Source of the DNA: Panorpa germanica
Taxonomy: Eukaryota; Arthropoda; Insecta; Mecoptera; Panorpidae
Direction of reading: 5' to 3'
DNA length: 64,000 nt
Assembly (NCBI GenBank): GCA_963678705.1
Contig: OY783219.1
Span: 9,052,001-9,116,000, forward strand
A program made the position numbers and the translations under genes. The notes beneath the pieces were generated by a model. The model saw nothing but the letters and a program-made list of their open reading frames with translations. It made no database searches and had not been told where the DNA came from. Position 1 is the stretch's first letter, and every line of letters begins with the position of its first letter. Positions 1-11,167 of the stretch are shown piece after piece.

Positions 1-1534
1 TAAATTAATTATACAAAATTAGTATTTGAAATTACTTGTACTTATGATACTGACTTTTAATAAAATAAAAACATTCAAGAAAATTTATTTTTTATTTTCC
101 TGAACGCTGCAAGCTTTCAAAGACTAATAACTCTCTCGCTAAACACAAAAAATGAATACTACCTTACATTCTACTTATATAAATCCTAGTAATATTTAAT
201 TCAAAAGAGTCTTCTTTATAGTTATTCTACATTCTTAAAAGAATCTTCTTAAAAGGTCTTATAATTATGTTAATGATAAAAGGATAGAACTATTTTTTTT
301 AATTGTCGAAAAATAGGTCACAGTACATTGTATATTAAGTAACATTGTTTACGTAACAGTTAGTTTATGTTGTGTTAGATATACCTTAATTGTTTTAGCA
401 GGCAAGAATACTTAGTTCAAAAAATATGGATAAATAGTAAAAATTGTCTGATCTTTGAGACGTTATATCGATAGACATTCATATATAAAGAACTCAAGAT
501 AATTTTTATGGCTTAATAATTATTCATCCGATCAAGATCCAATTTTGAATGAAAATGTAAAATACATATCTGCAGAGGTTTTGCCCAACTCTGCAACTGT
601 TTTACTGTTTTCTCTCAATGTGAAAAACAGTACATTTAAGAAATTAACCTATGGCTTCATCAATTTTATGGAAAGATTTATGGAAATCCATTGGTACCTT
701 TTAGACAAAATGGCAACTATTTCACACACAGTTATATCTTTTGACTGTCTGTAGGTTGAACAATAAATAACATGTGTAAATAAAAAAAATATGAAGAATA
801 TAATACATGTTTGCATTTATTATATAAACTCGTATTTGAGTGCTGCTCTATTGCAGTCAAATAGAGAACAAAATTAATAAACTTATTATTATATTGCAAT
901 CTTAAATTTGACTGACAAACAGGCTCGATTTAAGCAACTTGTTTTTCAATTAAAGTAGTGTCGCCCTAGGGCACAGCATTTAGATTCGGGAGAACTAACA
1001 TATTTAAGGCTCCTTTAAATCTAAATTTCGCCAAATTCTACTATATCTAGTCAAATTTACTAACTAGGCAGTAAGTGACCCTTTTATTTGGAGGGTCTCG
1101 AGGCAGAAGCTCTTTTAGTTCTCCATTGTAGACGGGTAATATTTTCTTCTACCACCGAGATCTGCACTGATGGCAGCACCAGGCAAAGCCACGACTAGAC
1201 TTTCAATGCAACCATTAAAAGGATTTTTTGGAAAACCTCTTCTTATTTACTCCAAATTCAGGAATAGTTTATCGGAGTAGAGCCCAACATATTCGATTTT
1301 GCATTGCACCTTTAAAATCTAATAGCCCGCCGAATTCAGTTCGTGATGTTCCTACTTCAAATGGAAAAATATTATTATTCAGCAAAAACAAGATTGTTTT
1401 GTAAATCTTTCTTTGCCCGCAGGATTGACAACTTTTCAATATTTATATTTTAAGTGTTGTGATAATTCTGTCATTAACAAACCCCTCAGGACTAATTTCC
1501 GAAATTGTTATTGAACGTACTGACTAGATATAAG

Positions 1535-1570
1535 TATATATAAGCGAGGATAATTTATGACATTATCAGT
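1535..1570 (+). promoter_or_regulatory. core promoter of the chemosensory protein gene
   Basis: A TATATATAAG box lies at 1535-1544. An arthropod initiator TCAGT follows at 1566-1570, roughly 30 bp downstream, the normal TATA-to-Inr spacing. The start codon at 1614 follows after a short 5' UTR. The assignment rests on motif and spacing only. Confidence 0.6.
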
Positions 1571-1613
1571 TAACTGCAAACATTGCAATTAAAACATCTA
1601 CTAAACCAGAATC

Positions 1614-2974
1614 ATGAAGAATATGGTAAGTTAAAAAAATAATAATAAAATATTACAGCTATATAAATCTTATTAATTTTAGCATTTATTCAAACCACTG
1701 TTATTCAATAACTAAACCATTTATTCTTGATTTTCAAAGGGAGCTATGTTAGGCCTATTGGTCGGCGCTTGCATGATCTACGGAGCTTTTGGAGACGCTG
1801 GACTACACGAGTCTGTAACCTTAGACCATATTGATGAAATCCAAAACAATGCTGATGACTATGAAGCGTCGATCAAATGTTTTAGAGAAGAAGGTCCTTG
1901 TACCGACAAAGTCCAAAAACTAAAAGGTATGAATATCAAAGTGCCGCTTTACGATCTACTCGCAGTCGTGTATATCCAGAATATCTTTGGATACATAGTG
2001 TGTACTGATTAACATTAAAGGAGAAAATTCATTTGCTGTATATTGTGCTATTGTGAAATAACTCCAATTCACTGTATTCAAAAAAGATAGCAGTAGTAGC
2101 CTGTTCCAGTGTGAAATCACAATGGAGTTGTGTCCTCATTTTTTAGTGGTCAATTTTTCAATTGTTGATTGAAATTGATGTTAATAAATATGTTTGGTGT
2201 GTCTATTTTATTAAATATCTAAATGTTGACGGAGATATAGCAATTAATAATTTGAATTGTAGTTTTAGCGCTAGAAATGGTCGGCCATATTTATATGACG
2301 TGAAATGCATTTTAACGTCAGTTATTTGTTGAGTAGGTCAGTGCTGCGGTAATGTTCTATAGCTGTTGGTAGTCGAAATAATCAAGTCAAGTCAAAGAAT
2401 AATAAGTTTTTATTTTATTTAACCTTGTTAAGGCAGACATAATATTGGAATTTTATTGTTCCTTGAAATAGCTGTAAATAATATTTAATATTTTGATATA
2501 TAAATACATATAGCAGAGATTTATGAGCTGTAAGGTTGGCAGCGATTGTGATGTTACATGCATATGGAATGTATACAACGTTGAATCCCTTTAATAATTA
2601 AAGAGACAAAATGACTTTTTTAATTGTTAATATCTCTTAACATATAAGGAGTTATTAAAAAATAATTGAACATTTGAGTTTCTAGTAACCAACTTTATCA
2701 ATATATAGTACACTTTAATAGAAATTAAGACATAGGACACAAGCCTATTATGATACTACCAACACAATTAAATTTACTTTCTTCTTTTGCAGACGTCTTC
2801 CCCGAAATTTACAAAGCCGCCTGCTCTCATTGTTCCGAGGGGGAGAAGGGTATCTACAAACGTGGATGCAGCAAGGTATACCGTGACAGCCGTGACGACT
2901 TTGACTACATTGTTAGACTTGTTGATGCAGAAGGCATTTATTATGATGAATTCGTCAAATTCTGCATCGCATAA
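1614..2974 (+). CDS. chemosensory protein (OS-D / CSP family)
   Basis: Secreted carrier of small hydrophobic ligands, as known for the OS-D family. The exons are 1614-1625, 1740-1926 and 2793-2974, which total 381 nt and give 126 residues. Exon 1 codes only for MKNM. Exon 2 completes a hydrophobic signal peptide (about residues 1-24) and carries the first two cysteines (CFREEGPC, spacing C-X6-C). The last exon carries CSHC (C-X2-C), with 18 residues between the pairs, the diagnostic CSP spacing. Intron 2 follows one base into the codon after a Lys, the classical CSP intron site. Two extra cysteines near the C-terminus (GCSK and FCIA) are unusual and could form a third disulfide. Intron 2 contains a 630-bp MITE. 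A polyadenylation signal AATAAA is at 3021-3026. Confidence 0.93.
2121..2749 (+). mobile_element. MITE family A copy in CSP intron 2
   Basis: This roughly 630-bp non-coding element has inverted ends related to GGGCTTGTGTCCT / AGGACACAAGCCC. Both ends are mutated here (GGAGTTGTGTCCT and AGGACACAAGCCT). The body matches the copies at 3335, 8328, 31455, 47865 and 49856. It sits between CSP exons 2 and 3 and ends about 40 bp before the acceptor of exon 3. Confidence 0.85.
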
Positions 2975-3334
2975 TTGAACAATATCTGTCACAAATGACT
3001 ATTACAGAGTTATTACCAAGAATAAAATAAACATAATTGTTGTTTTCATTCTTTTATATTTTAATAAATTTTACGCAAAACTGAAACCAAATTGTTTTCT
3101 TTTACACTTTGTTCTGTTTGATTTGTTTGATATTACCATGTCATTCCTGTAACACCCTGTGTAATTAAAATATTAATTAAGGTAAGTGTTACATTTAAAA
3201 AATTACTATAAAAATTTCAACAATTAATAAAAATCGCTAATAGCTAGCAGTCCACTAATAGTTAATTTTATATATATTTATATACCTGAATATAATTATA
3301 TATAAAAATTTAGTCTGCGTTTGTGACAGTGACA

Positions 3335-3952
3335 GGCTTGTGTCCTCATTTTTAAGGTCGATTTTTCAATAATTGATTGAAATTGATGTTTATAAATGTG
3401 TATTGGCGTGTCTATTTTATTAAATATCTAAATGTTGAAGGAGATATAGCAATTAAAATTTTGAATTGTAGTTTTAGCGCTAGAAATGGTCGGATATATT
3501 TGTATGAAGTGAAAAGCATTTTAACGTCAGTTATTTGTTGAGTAGGTCAGTGCTGTGGTAATGTTTTGTAGCTGTTGGTAGTTGAAATAATCAAGTCAAA
3601 TCAAAGAATAATAAGTTTTTGATTTATTTAACCTTGTTACGGCAGATATAATATTGAAATCATATTGTTCCTAGAAATAGCTGTAATTAATATTTGATAT
3701 TTTGATATATAAATACATATAGCAGAGATTTATGAGCTGTAAGGTTGGTAGCCTTACACAAGGATTGTGATGTCACATGCACTTGGAATGTGTACAACGT
3801 TGTGAATCCCTTTAATAATTAAAGAGACAAATGACTTTTTTAATTGTTAATATCTCTTAACATATTAGGAGTTATTAAAAAATAATTGGACATTTATATA
3901 GACATTTTATATACACTTATATAGATATTAAGACATAGGACACAAGCCCATT
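3335..3952 (+). mobile_element. MITE family A copy
   Basis: Second copy of the element with GGCTTGTGTCCTCATTTT at the left and GGACACAAGCCCATT at the right. It directly abuts the hAT-like end (CGCCACTG, read inwards) that bounds the inverted duplication starting near 3955. Confidence 0.85.
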
Positions 3953-3954
3953 TT

Positions 3955-4830
3955 TGGCGTTGCGCAAGTCCGCCACTGAGTACATCTTACGATCTATCAA
4001 ATATTACAAAAAAATAATATCATCAATTTTTCAGGGTAAAAGCTTTTATTACAGTTTCATAGTATAATAAATAAATACATTGCAAATTAGTTTTTCAAAA
4101 AATGACATCTGTTGATAGGACAATCTAATTATCATTATCATTCATCTTGAAGAAGAATGCAGCTTCTAATGTGATACATCTTCATGAACTTTACAAAATA
4201 ACCTGAAATGTTTAAAAATATATGTACTTACACATATGCTTATGTACATATGTATATTATATTTGAAATACCACAAGTAAATACCTATAAAACATTTGGA
4301 TATACATACTATATTCAAGGTATATGCATTCATATATACTGAATATCCTATGTATATGCTGTTGTAATGTAAAACGTACACTGTATGTCTTATGTATGTG
4401 CATATCTAAATATTGCTGCATGTATATTGTATGTATGCTTATGTTTATCCATTTCATGTATATGCAATATATATACAGGATTTTCACATTATGGATTATA
4501 TATGAATATACAGGAAATAACTAAAAAATTGTGGATATTAATGAATAATACTAACACAAATAGACTGTATACATTCCAGTAGGTCACTAGAAAATGACGG
4601 TGACTCTGGAATATCACCGGGAAGCATCACAGGCCCAGACGGGGGAGCTACTTCTATTAGATTTTCCGTCCAAGACGGAGGAATAGGCAGCCCAACTTGC
4701 ATCTTTTACAATCTTCTACAATAAAGAAAACATTTGTTACAAATTTCAGTTTTAATGTTCGTATATCCAGCCATACCTGCTGAACACAGCACAAATATCT
4801 AAGATTTAAAATATTAAAACTATTACTTTT
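3955..4830 (-). repeat. left arm of an inverted duplication (partner 6950-7795)
   Basis: Read on the minus strand, this arm aligns over most of its length with the plus strand of 6950-7795. The two arms share the 5' leader, a 61-bp first intron, a roughly 355-bp second intron, the terminal exon, the 3' UTR, the polyadenylation signal and the outer edge with a CAGTGGCGGA end. Each arm carries one CaaX-peptide gene, so transcription runs outwards from the middle. Only the central coding exon is strongly divergent between arms. Confidence 0.85.
4191..4702 (-). CDS. short CaaX-terminated peptide, member 1 (ends CVIL)
   Basis: Coding exons are 4556-4702 and 4191-4202 (minus strand), giving 52 residues. 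A non-coding leader exon ends at 4777 (GCAG|GTATGG), followed by a 61-bp intron with acceptor TATTGTAG before 4715. The peptide starts MQVGLPIPPSWTEN, is rich in Pro, Ser and acidic residues, and ends ECIQSIC + VIL. The intron donor GTTAGT follows the final TGT codon exactly. The last exon is GTT ATT TTG TAA, creating the CaaX box CVIL, a known geranylgeranyltransferase I type signal. There is no signal peptide, so a cytosolic, membrane-anchored product is inferred. AATAAA lies at 4045-4050 on this strand. Compared with member 2, a short in-frame stretch (IQSIC) lies before the splice site. I recognise no homologue. Confidence 0.65.
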
Positions 4831-5052
4831 ACACTTGAGCTATAGTAAAATTCCATTAATTTAAAATTCACTTGTAAAAATTGAAAACCTAAACTTACCA
4901 TTAAATTAAATGCAGAGGCGAATTAAATGTAGGGTTCATATGATGGTAGATGCAACCTTACAAAAAGTATTATTATGATTGGATACAAGTAAACTTGGCG
5001 TGAAACTTCGTTTAAGAAAACAATTTCATGAGCGACACAGAGGGCCCACAAG

Positions 5053-5768
5053 CAGTGGCGTAGCTAGGTAACCAAAGGCCTCGGTGCAAAAAAAAAATCT
5101 GGGCCCCTAACTATAGGCTAACTATAGATGGGCGAAATAATGGTCCGATTTGAAGTACGACTTCACCGTTGGAATCAACGGAAAATTTTACCCTAAAATA
5201 CATTTTAAAAAGTTGAGGAAAACGAGTTTTAAGTTTTCGGTTTATGTTAAGGTAAGACAGGAAAAACAAACGTCACTACCTTTTGAACCGCTGGTCCGAT
5301 TTGAAAATGGTTTTCACTGTTGGATTCATCGGAAAATTGTACGAGAAAATACATTTTCAAAAATTAAGAAAACGCAAATTTTGTAAAATTTTCGACTTTT
5401 AAGTTTTTGGTTTATGTTAAGATAAGACGAAAAAAATTAATGTGCTCCGATTTGAAAAATTTAAACGGGTCCTATAGTAAAATTCAACGCTGATTCCAAA
5501 TCCGTAAAAAAATTCATTCCTATTTAGAATTTTTGTTATTGTTTATGTTTTTGTTATAAAAGTTTTGTAAGCATTGTCGGGAATAACTATTTACTAAGGG
5601 TATTACTTCACTGTGAAACCGTTAAAATATAAATATAAGTTATAAAAGTCCGAGGGCCCCCTAAGCTTGGTGGCCCCGGTGCACTGCACCGACTCGCCCA
5701 TACCTAGTGCCATGCCATGCCAGTGCCATACCATGCCAGTGCCCACAAGCGGGTTAATTCGCCACTGC
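5053..5768. mobile_element. hAT-like non-autonomous element
   Basis: The ends are CAGTGGCGTAGCTAGGTA at the left and an inverted CGCCACTG at the right, typical of hAT superfamily termini. The interior has several sub-repeats (for example a 'ggtccgatttgaa' phrase near 5140 and 5289, and 'ttaagttttcggtttatgttaag' near 5230 and 5399) but no convincing transposase. It lies in the spacer between the two arms of the inverted duplication. No clean 8-bp target duplication was seen, so boundaries are approximate. Confidence 0.55.
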
Positions 5769-6111
5769 TCTTAAGCCAATGAAAGTTAATAAAATATTAA
5801 TATAGGTAAGTGGTTTAAATTATTATTAAATAGTGTTAAAACACCTGAATAATCTCAGACAGTGAAGACTAACAATCGAGTCGACGTCCAGTGGATAAGT
5901 CACTCAGATTTGTACTTGTTAAGGTATTGTAATCAATAATATATGTACCCGCTAAACACAGTTACGTAAATGTAAGGTTTATTTAACATAATTAAGTTTT
6001 CCTTTTATTTAACTTTTCTTAGGTTAAATGAAAAACATTTTGCAGAGAATGCAAAATACATTAAAAATCTTGTACAGCTATATTAATTTAATATGTAAAA
6101 TTTTATACCAG

Positions 6112-6765
6112 AATATACCCCCGTCGCGAAGCGACGTCTATTTAGTCTGTATGATTTGAATCCAACAAAGTAATTCGTATTTTCATTTTAAATTTTAATT
6201 CTATTTTCAAATTGAAATATTTAACTCATTCATTAATAAATAATTTTTCATATAAATTAACTAAAAAAATTTATTTCTTTCAACAAATTATTTTATTAAA
6301 TATTTTCAATTTATTCGTTAATTGACCAACTTTTTAAACATTTCAACTTTCTAGCCCTATTTTTACCCTCGACAAAAACCACCCTCGAGCCCCCAAATAA
6401 AATCTTTGAATTTTTAATTCTATTTTTTTAATAATATATTTCATTATTAAGTAATCCAAAATTTGAGTTTTCTCCAAAGTTTCCAACCGGGCCCCCTAAT
6501 TTTTTCAACGCCCCCTTTTTCAATTTCTTAATTTTTAATTTTCAAAAAATGTTAGCATTGAACATCGTAATACACATGCCAAATTTCAACTTTCTATCTT
6601 TTACGAATTAAAAGTATAACTTTAGCAAAAAGCAAAAGTATAGTGAGCAAAAAGTAAAAAATATTTTTTTAGATTTTCCAAAATTACTGGTTTCCAGGAT
6701 GCGCGGAGCCGTTTTCGAGCTACCATACAAATCGCGTAAACATATAAACATATCAACAAACAAAC
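6112..6765 (+). repeat. interspersed repeat D, copy 1 (CGTCGCGAAGCGACG hairpin)
   Basis: It begins with a short palindrome CGTCGCGAAGCGACG and shares a roughly 650-bp AT-rich body and a distal GCGCGGAGCCGTTTTCGAGC segment with 9870-10570. Shared phrases include 'ccaaatttcaactttctatctttt'. No protein-coding capacity was seen. A Helitron-like or MITE origin is possible but cannot be decided from two copies. Confidence 0.65.
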
Positions 6766-6949
6766 AAATAAACAAATAAAAAAGTAAACAAAAAAACAAA
6801 TAAACAAAACATATAAACTTTCAGTTGGAACATTATAATATAGGATATTGCATAGAAAGATTTATTAACGGCAGAAAACGTAAATTTATGTCCAAAGATA
6901 TTTTTGGTTATGTAATCTTATATTATATTAACCTAAAAAAATGTAAATA

Positions 6950-7795
6950 TGTTATATTAAATCTTAGATATATGTGACTGTCTTCAGCAGGTATGGCTGG
7001 ATATACGAACATTAAAACTGAAATTTTTAGCAAATGTTTTCTTTGTTGTAGAACATTGTAAAGATGAAAATTTTGCTGCCTATTCCTCCATGTGGTGCGA
7101 AAGTTCCTCCGTCTCAGTCTATGTTGCCTGAAGCCATACGAGACTGTCCTATCTGGCCAGACGACTGTGTTAGTATTATTCATTAATATTTACATATTGT
7201 TAGATATTTCCTGTATATTCATATATAATCCATAATGTGAAAATCCTGTATATATTATATTGCATATACATGAAATGAATAAACATAAGCATACATACAA
7301 TAAACATGCAGCAATATTTAGATATGCGAATACATATGACATACAGTGCACGTTTTACATCACAACAGCATATACATAGGATATTCAATATATATGAATG
7401 CATATACCTTGAATATAATATGTATATCCAAATGTTTTATAGGTATTTACTTGTGGTATTTCAAATATAATATACATATGTACATAAGCATATGTGTAAG
7501 TACATATATTTTTAAACATTTCAGGTTATTTTGTAAAGTTCATAAAGATGTATCACATTAGAAGCTGCATTCTTCTTCAACGTGAATGTGCAATAATTAG
7601 ATTGTCCTATCAACGGATGTCATTTTTTGAAAAACTAATTTGCAATGCATTCTGTTATTATACTATGAAACTGTAATAAAAGCTTTTACCCTGAAAAAAT
7701 GATGATTTTATTTTTTTGTAATAGTTAATAGATCGTAAGATGTATTCAGTGGCGGATTTCGTTATTTGTAGGTCCAGTGCAACGCCACAAAAATT
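6950..7795 (+). repeat. right arm of the inverted duplication (partner 3955-4830)
   Basis: Inverted partner of the left arm. Non-coding parts match closely, including the leader around 6965-6990, the intron 7169-7524 and the 3' UTR with AATAAA at 7675-7680. The outer edge near 7750 carries CAGTGGCGGATTTCG, the same hAT-like end seen at the other outer edge near 3975. Confidence 0.85.
7064..7536 (+). CDS. short CaaX-terminated peptide, member 2 (ends CVIL)
   Basis: Coding exons 7064-7168 and 7525-7536 give 38 residues. The leader exon ends at 6990 (TCAGCAG|GTATGG). A 61-bp intron follows, with acceptor TTTGTTGTAG at 7051. The peptide begins MKILLPIPPCGAKVPPS and ends WPDDC + VIL. As in member 1, the donor GTTAGT comes immediately after the TGT codon, and the terminal exon is GTT ATT TTG TAA preceded by ACATTTCAG. 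The result is a CVIL CaaX box, a geranylgeranylation-type signal in known proteins such as G-gamma subunits. Two further cysteines lie in the body. Retention of the intron would instead add VSIIH-stop and remove the CaaX signal. AATAAA is at 7675-7680. No known family recognised; membrane anchoring is inferred from the CaaX box. Confidence 0.7.
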
Positions 7796-7827
7796 GATTG
7801 TATCTAGAATGAATTGTATCCACTCAC

Positions 7828-7864
7828 AATGGGCTTGTGTCTTCATTTTTCAGTGGTCGATTTA
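7828..7864 (+). mobile_element. MITE family A, end fragment
   Basis: Only the first 35 bp of the element remains (AATGGGCTTGTGTCTTCATT). It then passes directly into repeat E, suggesting repeat E inserted into or recombined with this copy. Confidence 0.6.
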
Positions 7865-8328
7865 AATGTCTAGCTTTGCGATGAAATATAGTTCTAGCAA
7901 TTTTATGTTCTTAAAAAAAAATATGATTAATTTAGTTATTTTTTAATTTATTAAAAAGTTTTAACTTATTCAGCATTCCTGCCATAAAAGTACATATATA
8001 AGTTAATGAATAAATATTATTGTTAATAATTATTTCCGCGATGAATCGCATTGCATTAGCCACGCACCGTAAAAATCACTTATCAATTTAATAACACTAA
8101 TGCTAAATTTAAATTCTTTTTCAATTATTTATTGTAATTTAAAAATGATCCATACTACGTATTTCATTACTCTTATTTATTTAATTAAAGTAGCTTTAAT
8201 AAATTGAAATATTTATAAAGTACTTTTGATTAACATCAGTTGAAGAAAGTAATACACACACTTGGCCAATACTGGTCGTGACATCTATTAGAACTTTTCA
8301 GAACTAAACCTACTCACTGCAATAATAA
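7864..8328 (+). repeat. repeat E, copy 1
   Basis: About 465 bp, nearly identical to 12340-12815 (shared 'aatgtctagcttt', 'ttccgcgatgaatcgcattgc' and 'cagttgaagaaagtaatacac'). Both copies lie next to a family A MITE on their right side. No coding potential seen. Confidence 0.75.
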
Positions 8329-9019
8329 TGGGCTTGTGTCCTCATTTTTTAGTAGTCGATTTTTCAATTGTGGATTGAAATTGATGTAAATAAATGTGTA
8401 TTGGCGTGTCTATTTTATTAAATATCTAAATGTTGACGGAAATATAGCAATTAAAAATTTGAATTGCAGTTTTAGCACTAGAAATGGTCAGTTATATTTG
8501 TATGACGTGAAATGCATTTTAACGTCTGTTATTTGTTGAGTAGATCAGTGCTGTGGTAAAGTTTTGTAGCCCTTGGTAGTCGAAATAATCAAGTCAAGCA
8601 AAGAATAATAAGTTTTTATTTTATTTAACCCTATTACGGCATACATAATATTGGAATTGTATTGTTTCTTGAAATAGTAAATAATATTTTGATATATAAA
8701 TACATATAGCAGAGATTTATGAACTGTAAGGTTGGTAATCTGTAAACTTGTCAGAATACTGTCAAGAAAATATCTCTTTTACGCTCTGTTGTATAAAAGA
8801 AATAGCAACTACCGGTTGTGATGTCACATGCATTTGAAATGTGTACAACGTTGAATCCCTTTAATAATTAAAGAGAGAAGATGACTATATTAATTGTTAA
8901 TATCTCTTAACATATAAGGAGTTATTAAACAATAATTGAACATTTGAGGTTCTAGTAACCCACTTTATCAATATATAGTACACTTTTGTAGAAATTAAAA
9001 CATAGGACACAAGCCCATT
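8328..9019 (+). mobile_element. MITE family A, near full-length copy
   Basis: Both ends are intact (AATGGGCTTGTGTCCTCATT and GGACACAAGCCCATT). The 690-bp length exceeds the other copies because of a segment near 8750-8815 ('aacttgtcagaatactgtcaag') that is also present in the copy at 36046. This shows two length variants of the family. Confidence 0.85.
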
Positions 9020-9161
9020 GTCTTCAACGGTAGGCCTATTTCAAAGGTAGAGCAGAATATTCAACTTTTCTTGAACAAACTATCTATCTGAATCAGAATC
9101 ATATCTAATGGTACAAATCAGATTTAAAGCAATTGTTCTGCTTGTTACAACTTATTCTAAC

Positions 9162-9235
9162 ATGGGCTTGTAAAGCATGTTTTAATTTCTATAAAACTGC
9201 ACTATACATTGATAAAGTTGGCTTGCAGAACGGCT
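9162..9235 (+). mobile_element. MITE family A, short degenerate fragment
   Basis: A short stretch matches the subterminal part of the element read from the other end (ATGGGCTTG, then 'taatttctataaaactgcactat' and 'ttgataaagttgg'). Nothing else is recognised between here and 9860. Confidence 0.5.
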
Positions 9236-9869
9236 CTAGACGATGCGGTGAACGTTTGATTCAAATGCTTGTCTCCAACGTGTGAGTCAAATATTGGAAG
9301 ATTGACACGGTGGAACGTATGTTTGATGACACTGACACTGTTTAAGAAAAACTTTCAAGTATAAAACCTTCAAATGTTGATCAAGTGTGTGGTGGGGGTA
9401 GAAAAATCCCCTTGACGCGAGTCAAAAGACCGATAACAGCCCGAACTTCTTCTAAGTAGAACGCACTTAGTTCCAGCGTCGGCCACACGATGCGTCCAAC
9501 GTTGGAAGGTATTCGTAGCTTATTACAATAGGTGGTTCGTGTTATATTATAATAAATGCAAGATTTAATAAAGCTATTGAACCGCAGTAATATAATAAAA
9601 AAAATCAAAGAAAATGAAATTCTTTATTTAATTCATCCAAAATAGTACAAGAATCACCCTGCAATAGCCACATTTTTTAAAGTATTAAACTTTAAACTAT
9701 TAAACACCTTGTGCAAATAAAATTTTAATAAATTTAAGTGTATTTAAATTATTATTAAAAATATGTTTAATAATTCAGAATATCAAAAATCGAGAACAGT
9801 CGCAACAGTCAATTAGTAAAGGAAAGTTCTTAGCTCTGATTTTAACATATAAGGTATACATATATACTA

Positions 9870-10570
9870 AAGTTAACCCCGTCGCAAGCGACGACTGTCA
9901 TTTATGTGTGCATTGAATTTCATTTCAAATTTTAATTCCATTTTTAAATTGAAATATTAAACTCGTTCCATATTTGTTCTTGTTTGTTTACATATAACAA
10001 CAAATAATTTTTCATATTAACTGACTAAAAAAATATATTTTTTCCTTTATAATATTTATCCTTTTTTTAAAATTTGGGATTTTATTTTTCGACTTGTAAA
10101 TTAGATACCAAAGTTAGCCCATATATAAAATATTAACTTTCTAACCCTATTTTTAACCTCGGCAAAAAACCGCCCCCGTGTCCCCAAATGAATTTTGAAT
10201 TTTTTTTTCTTAATAACATATTTCATTATTATGTATTCCAAAATTTGAGTTTTCTCCAAAATTTCGTACCGCTCCCCCTAATTTTCTAATTTTTTCCATT
10301 TTTCAATTTCTTATTTTCAAAAAATGTTAGCATTGAACACCGTAATACACATGCCAAATTTCAACTTTCTATCTTTTATGAAGTAAAAGTAACGGTAAAA
10401 ATTTCTTTTTAAGTTTTTCTAAAACTACGGGTTTTCAGGAAATTCAGGAGAAAATCCAAGGACGCCAAAGGTGTTAGAATTTTTTTTCTCTTCGAAATAG
10501 GCAATTTTTAAGAAAATGCGTGGAGCCATTTTCGAGCTAGCATACAAAATTCGAACCAAACATATAAGAA
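9870..10570 (+). repeat. interspersed repeat D, copy 2
   Basis: Partner of 6112-6765. It starts with CCCCGTCGCAAGCGACG and ends near GCGTGGAGCCATTTTCGAGC. It contains an extra segment near 10430-10500 that copy 1 lacks. No open reading frame of note. Confidence 0.65.
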
Positions 10571-10958
10571 AATAATATATGTATTTTATATATCTCCAAT
10601 TTTATTAGGAATTGTACATTTTTAAACAAACTTATGTGTTGCGTCATTGCGTTATGTGTTGTGTCAAAGACTTTCATTTTAGTAATTTACGCATTATAAT
10701 AATTACACTGTTTAACTTAAATCATGCTATCTTACCTGAAATCAAAGAAACGACTTTTAAAGTTTATTATTTAAATTGTCAATTCCTTTTTATTTGATTT
10801 TTTAATAACTTAACAATATGCACAGTGAGTTCTGCAAACTCCAAATATCAACTATGCTGGCCGTTATTTCTCACAGCGTCATCTATGAAGTTCACGAGTA
10901 TATGGTCACTGTTTTACCGACAACGAGCTTTGTACCAACTAAAGAAATTTAATTTCTT

Positions 10959-11108
<150 letters not shown>

Positions 11109-11167
11109 TGTTCAGTAATAATATAAAGTGTAATAAATTCTTTTTAAATTCTTATCAGATACACAAG

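Noticed and set aside
545-754. 69-codon open frame ending FDCL
   Set aside because: Not a CaaX box (Cys is second from last), AT-rich composition like the surroundings and no splice signals.
4166-4582. Several Tyr/Ile/Cys-rich open frames on both strands, repeated at 7200-7561
   Set aside because: They lie in the TATACA-rich second intron of CaaX members 1 and 2; conserved only because the whole arm is duplicated.
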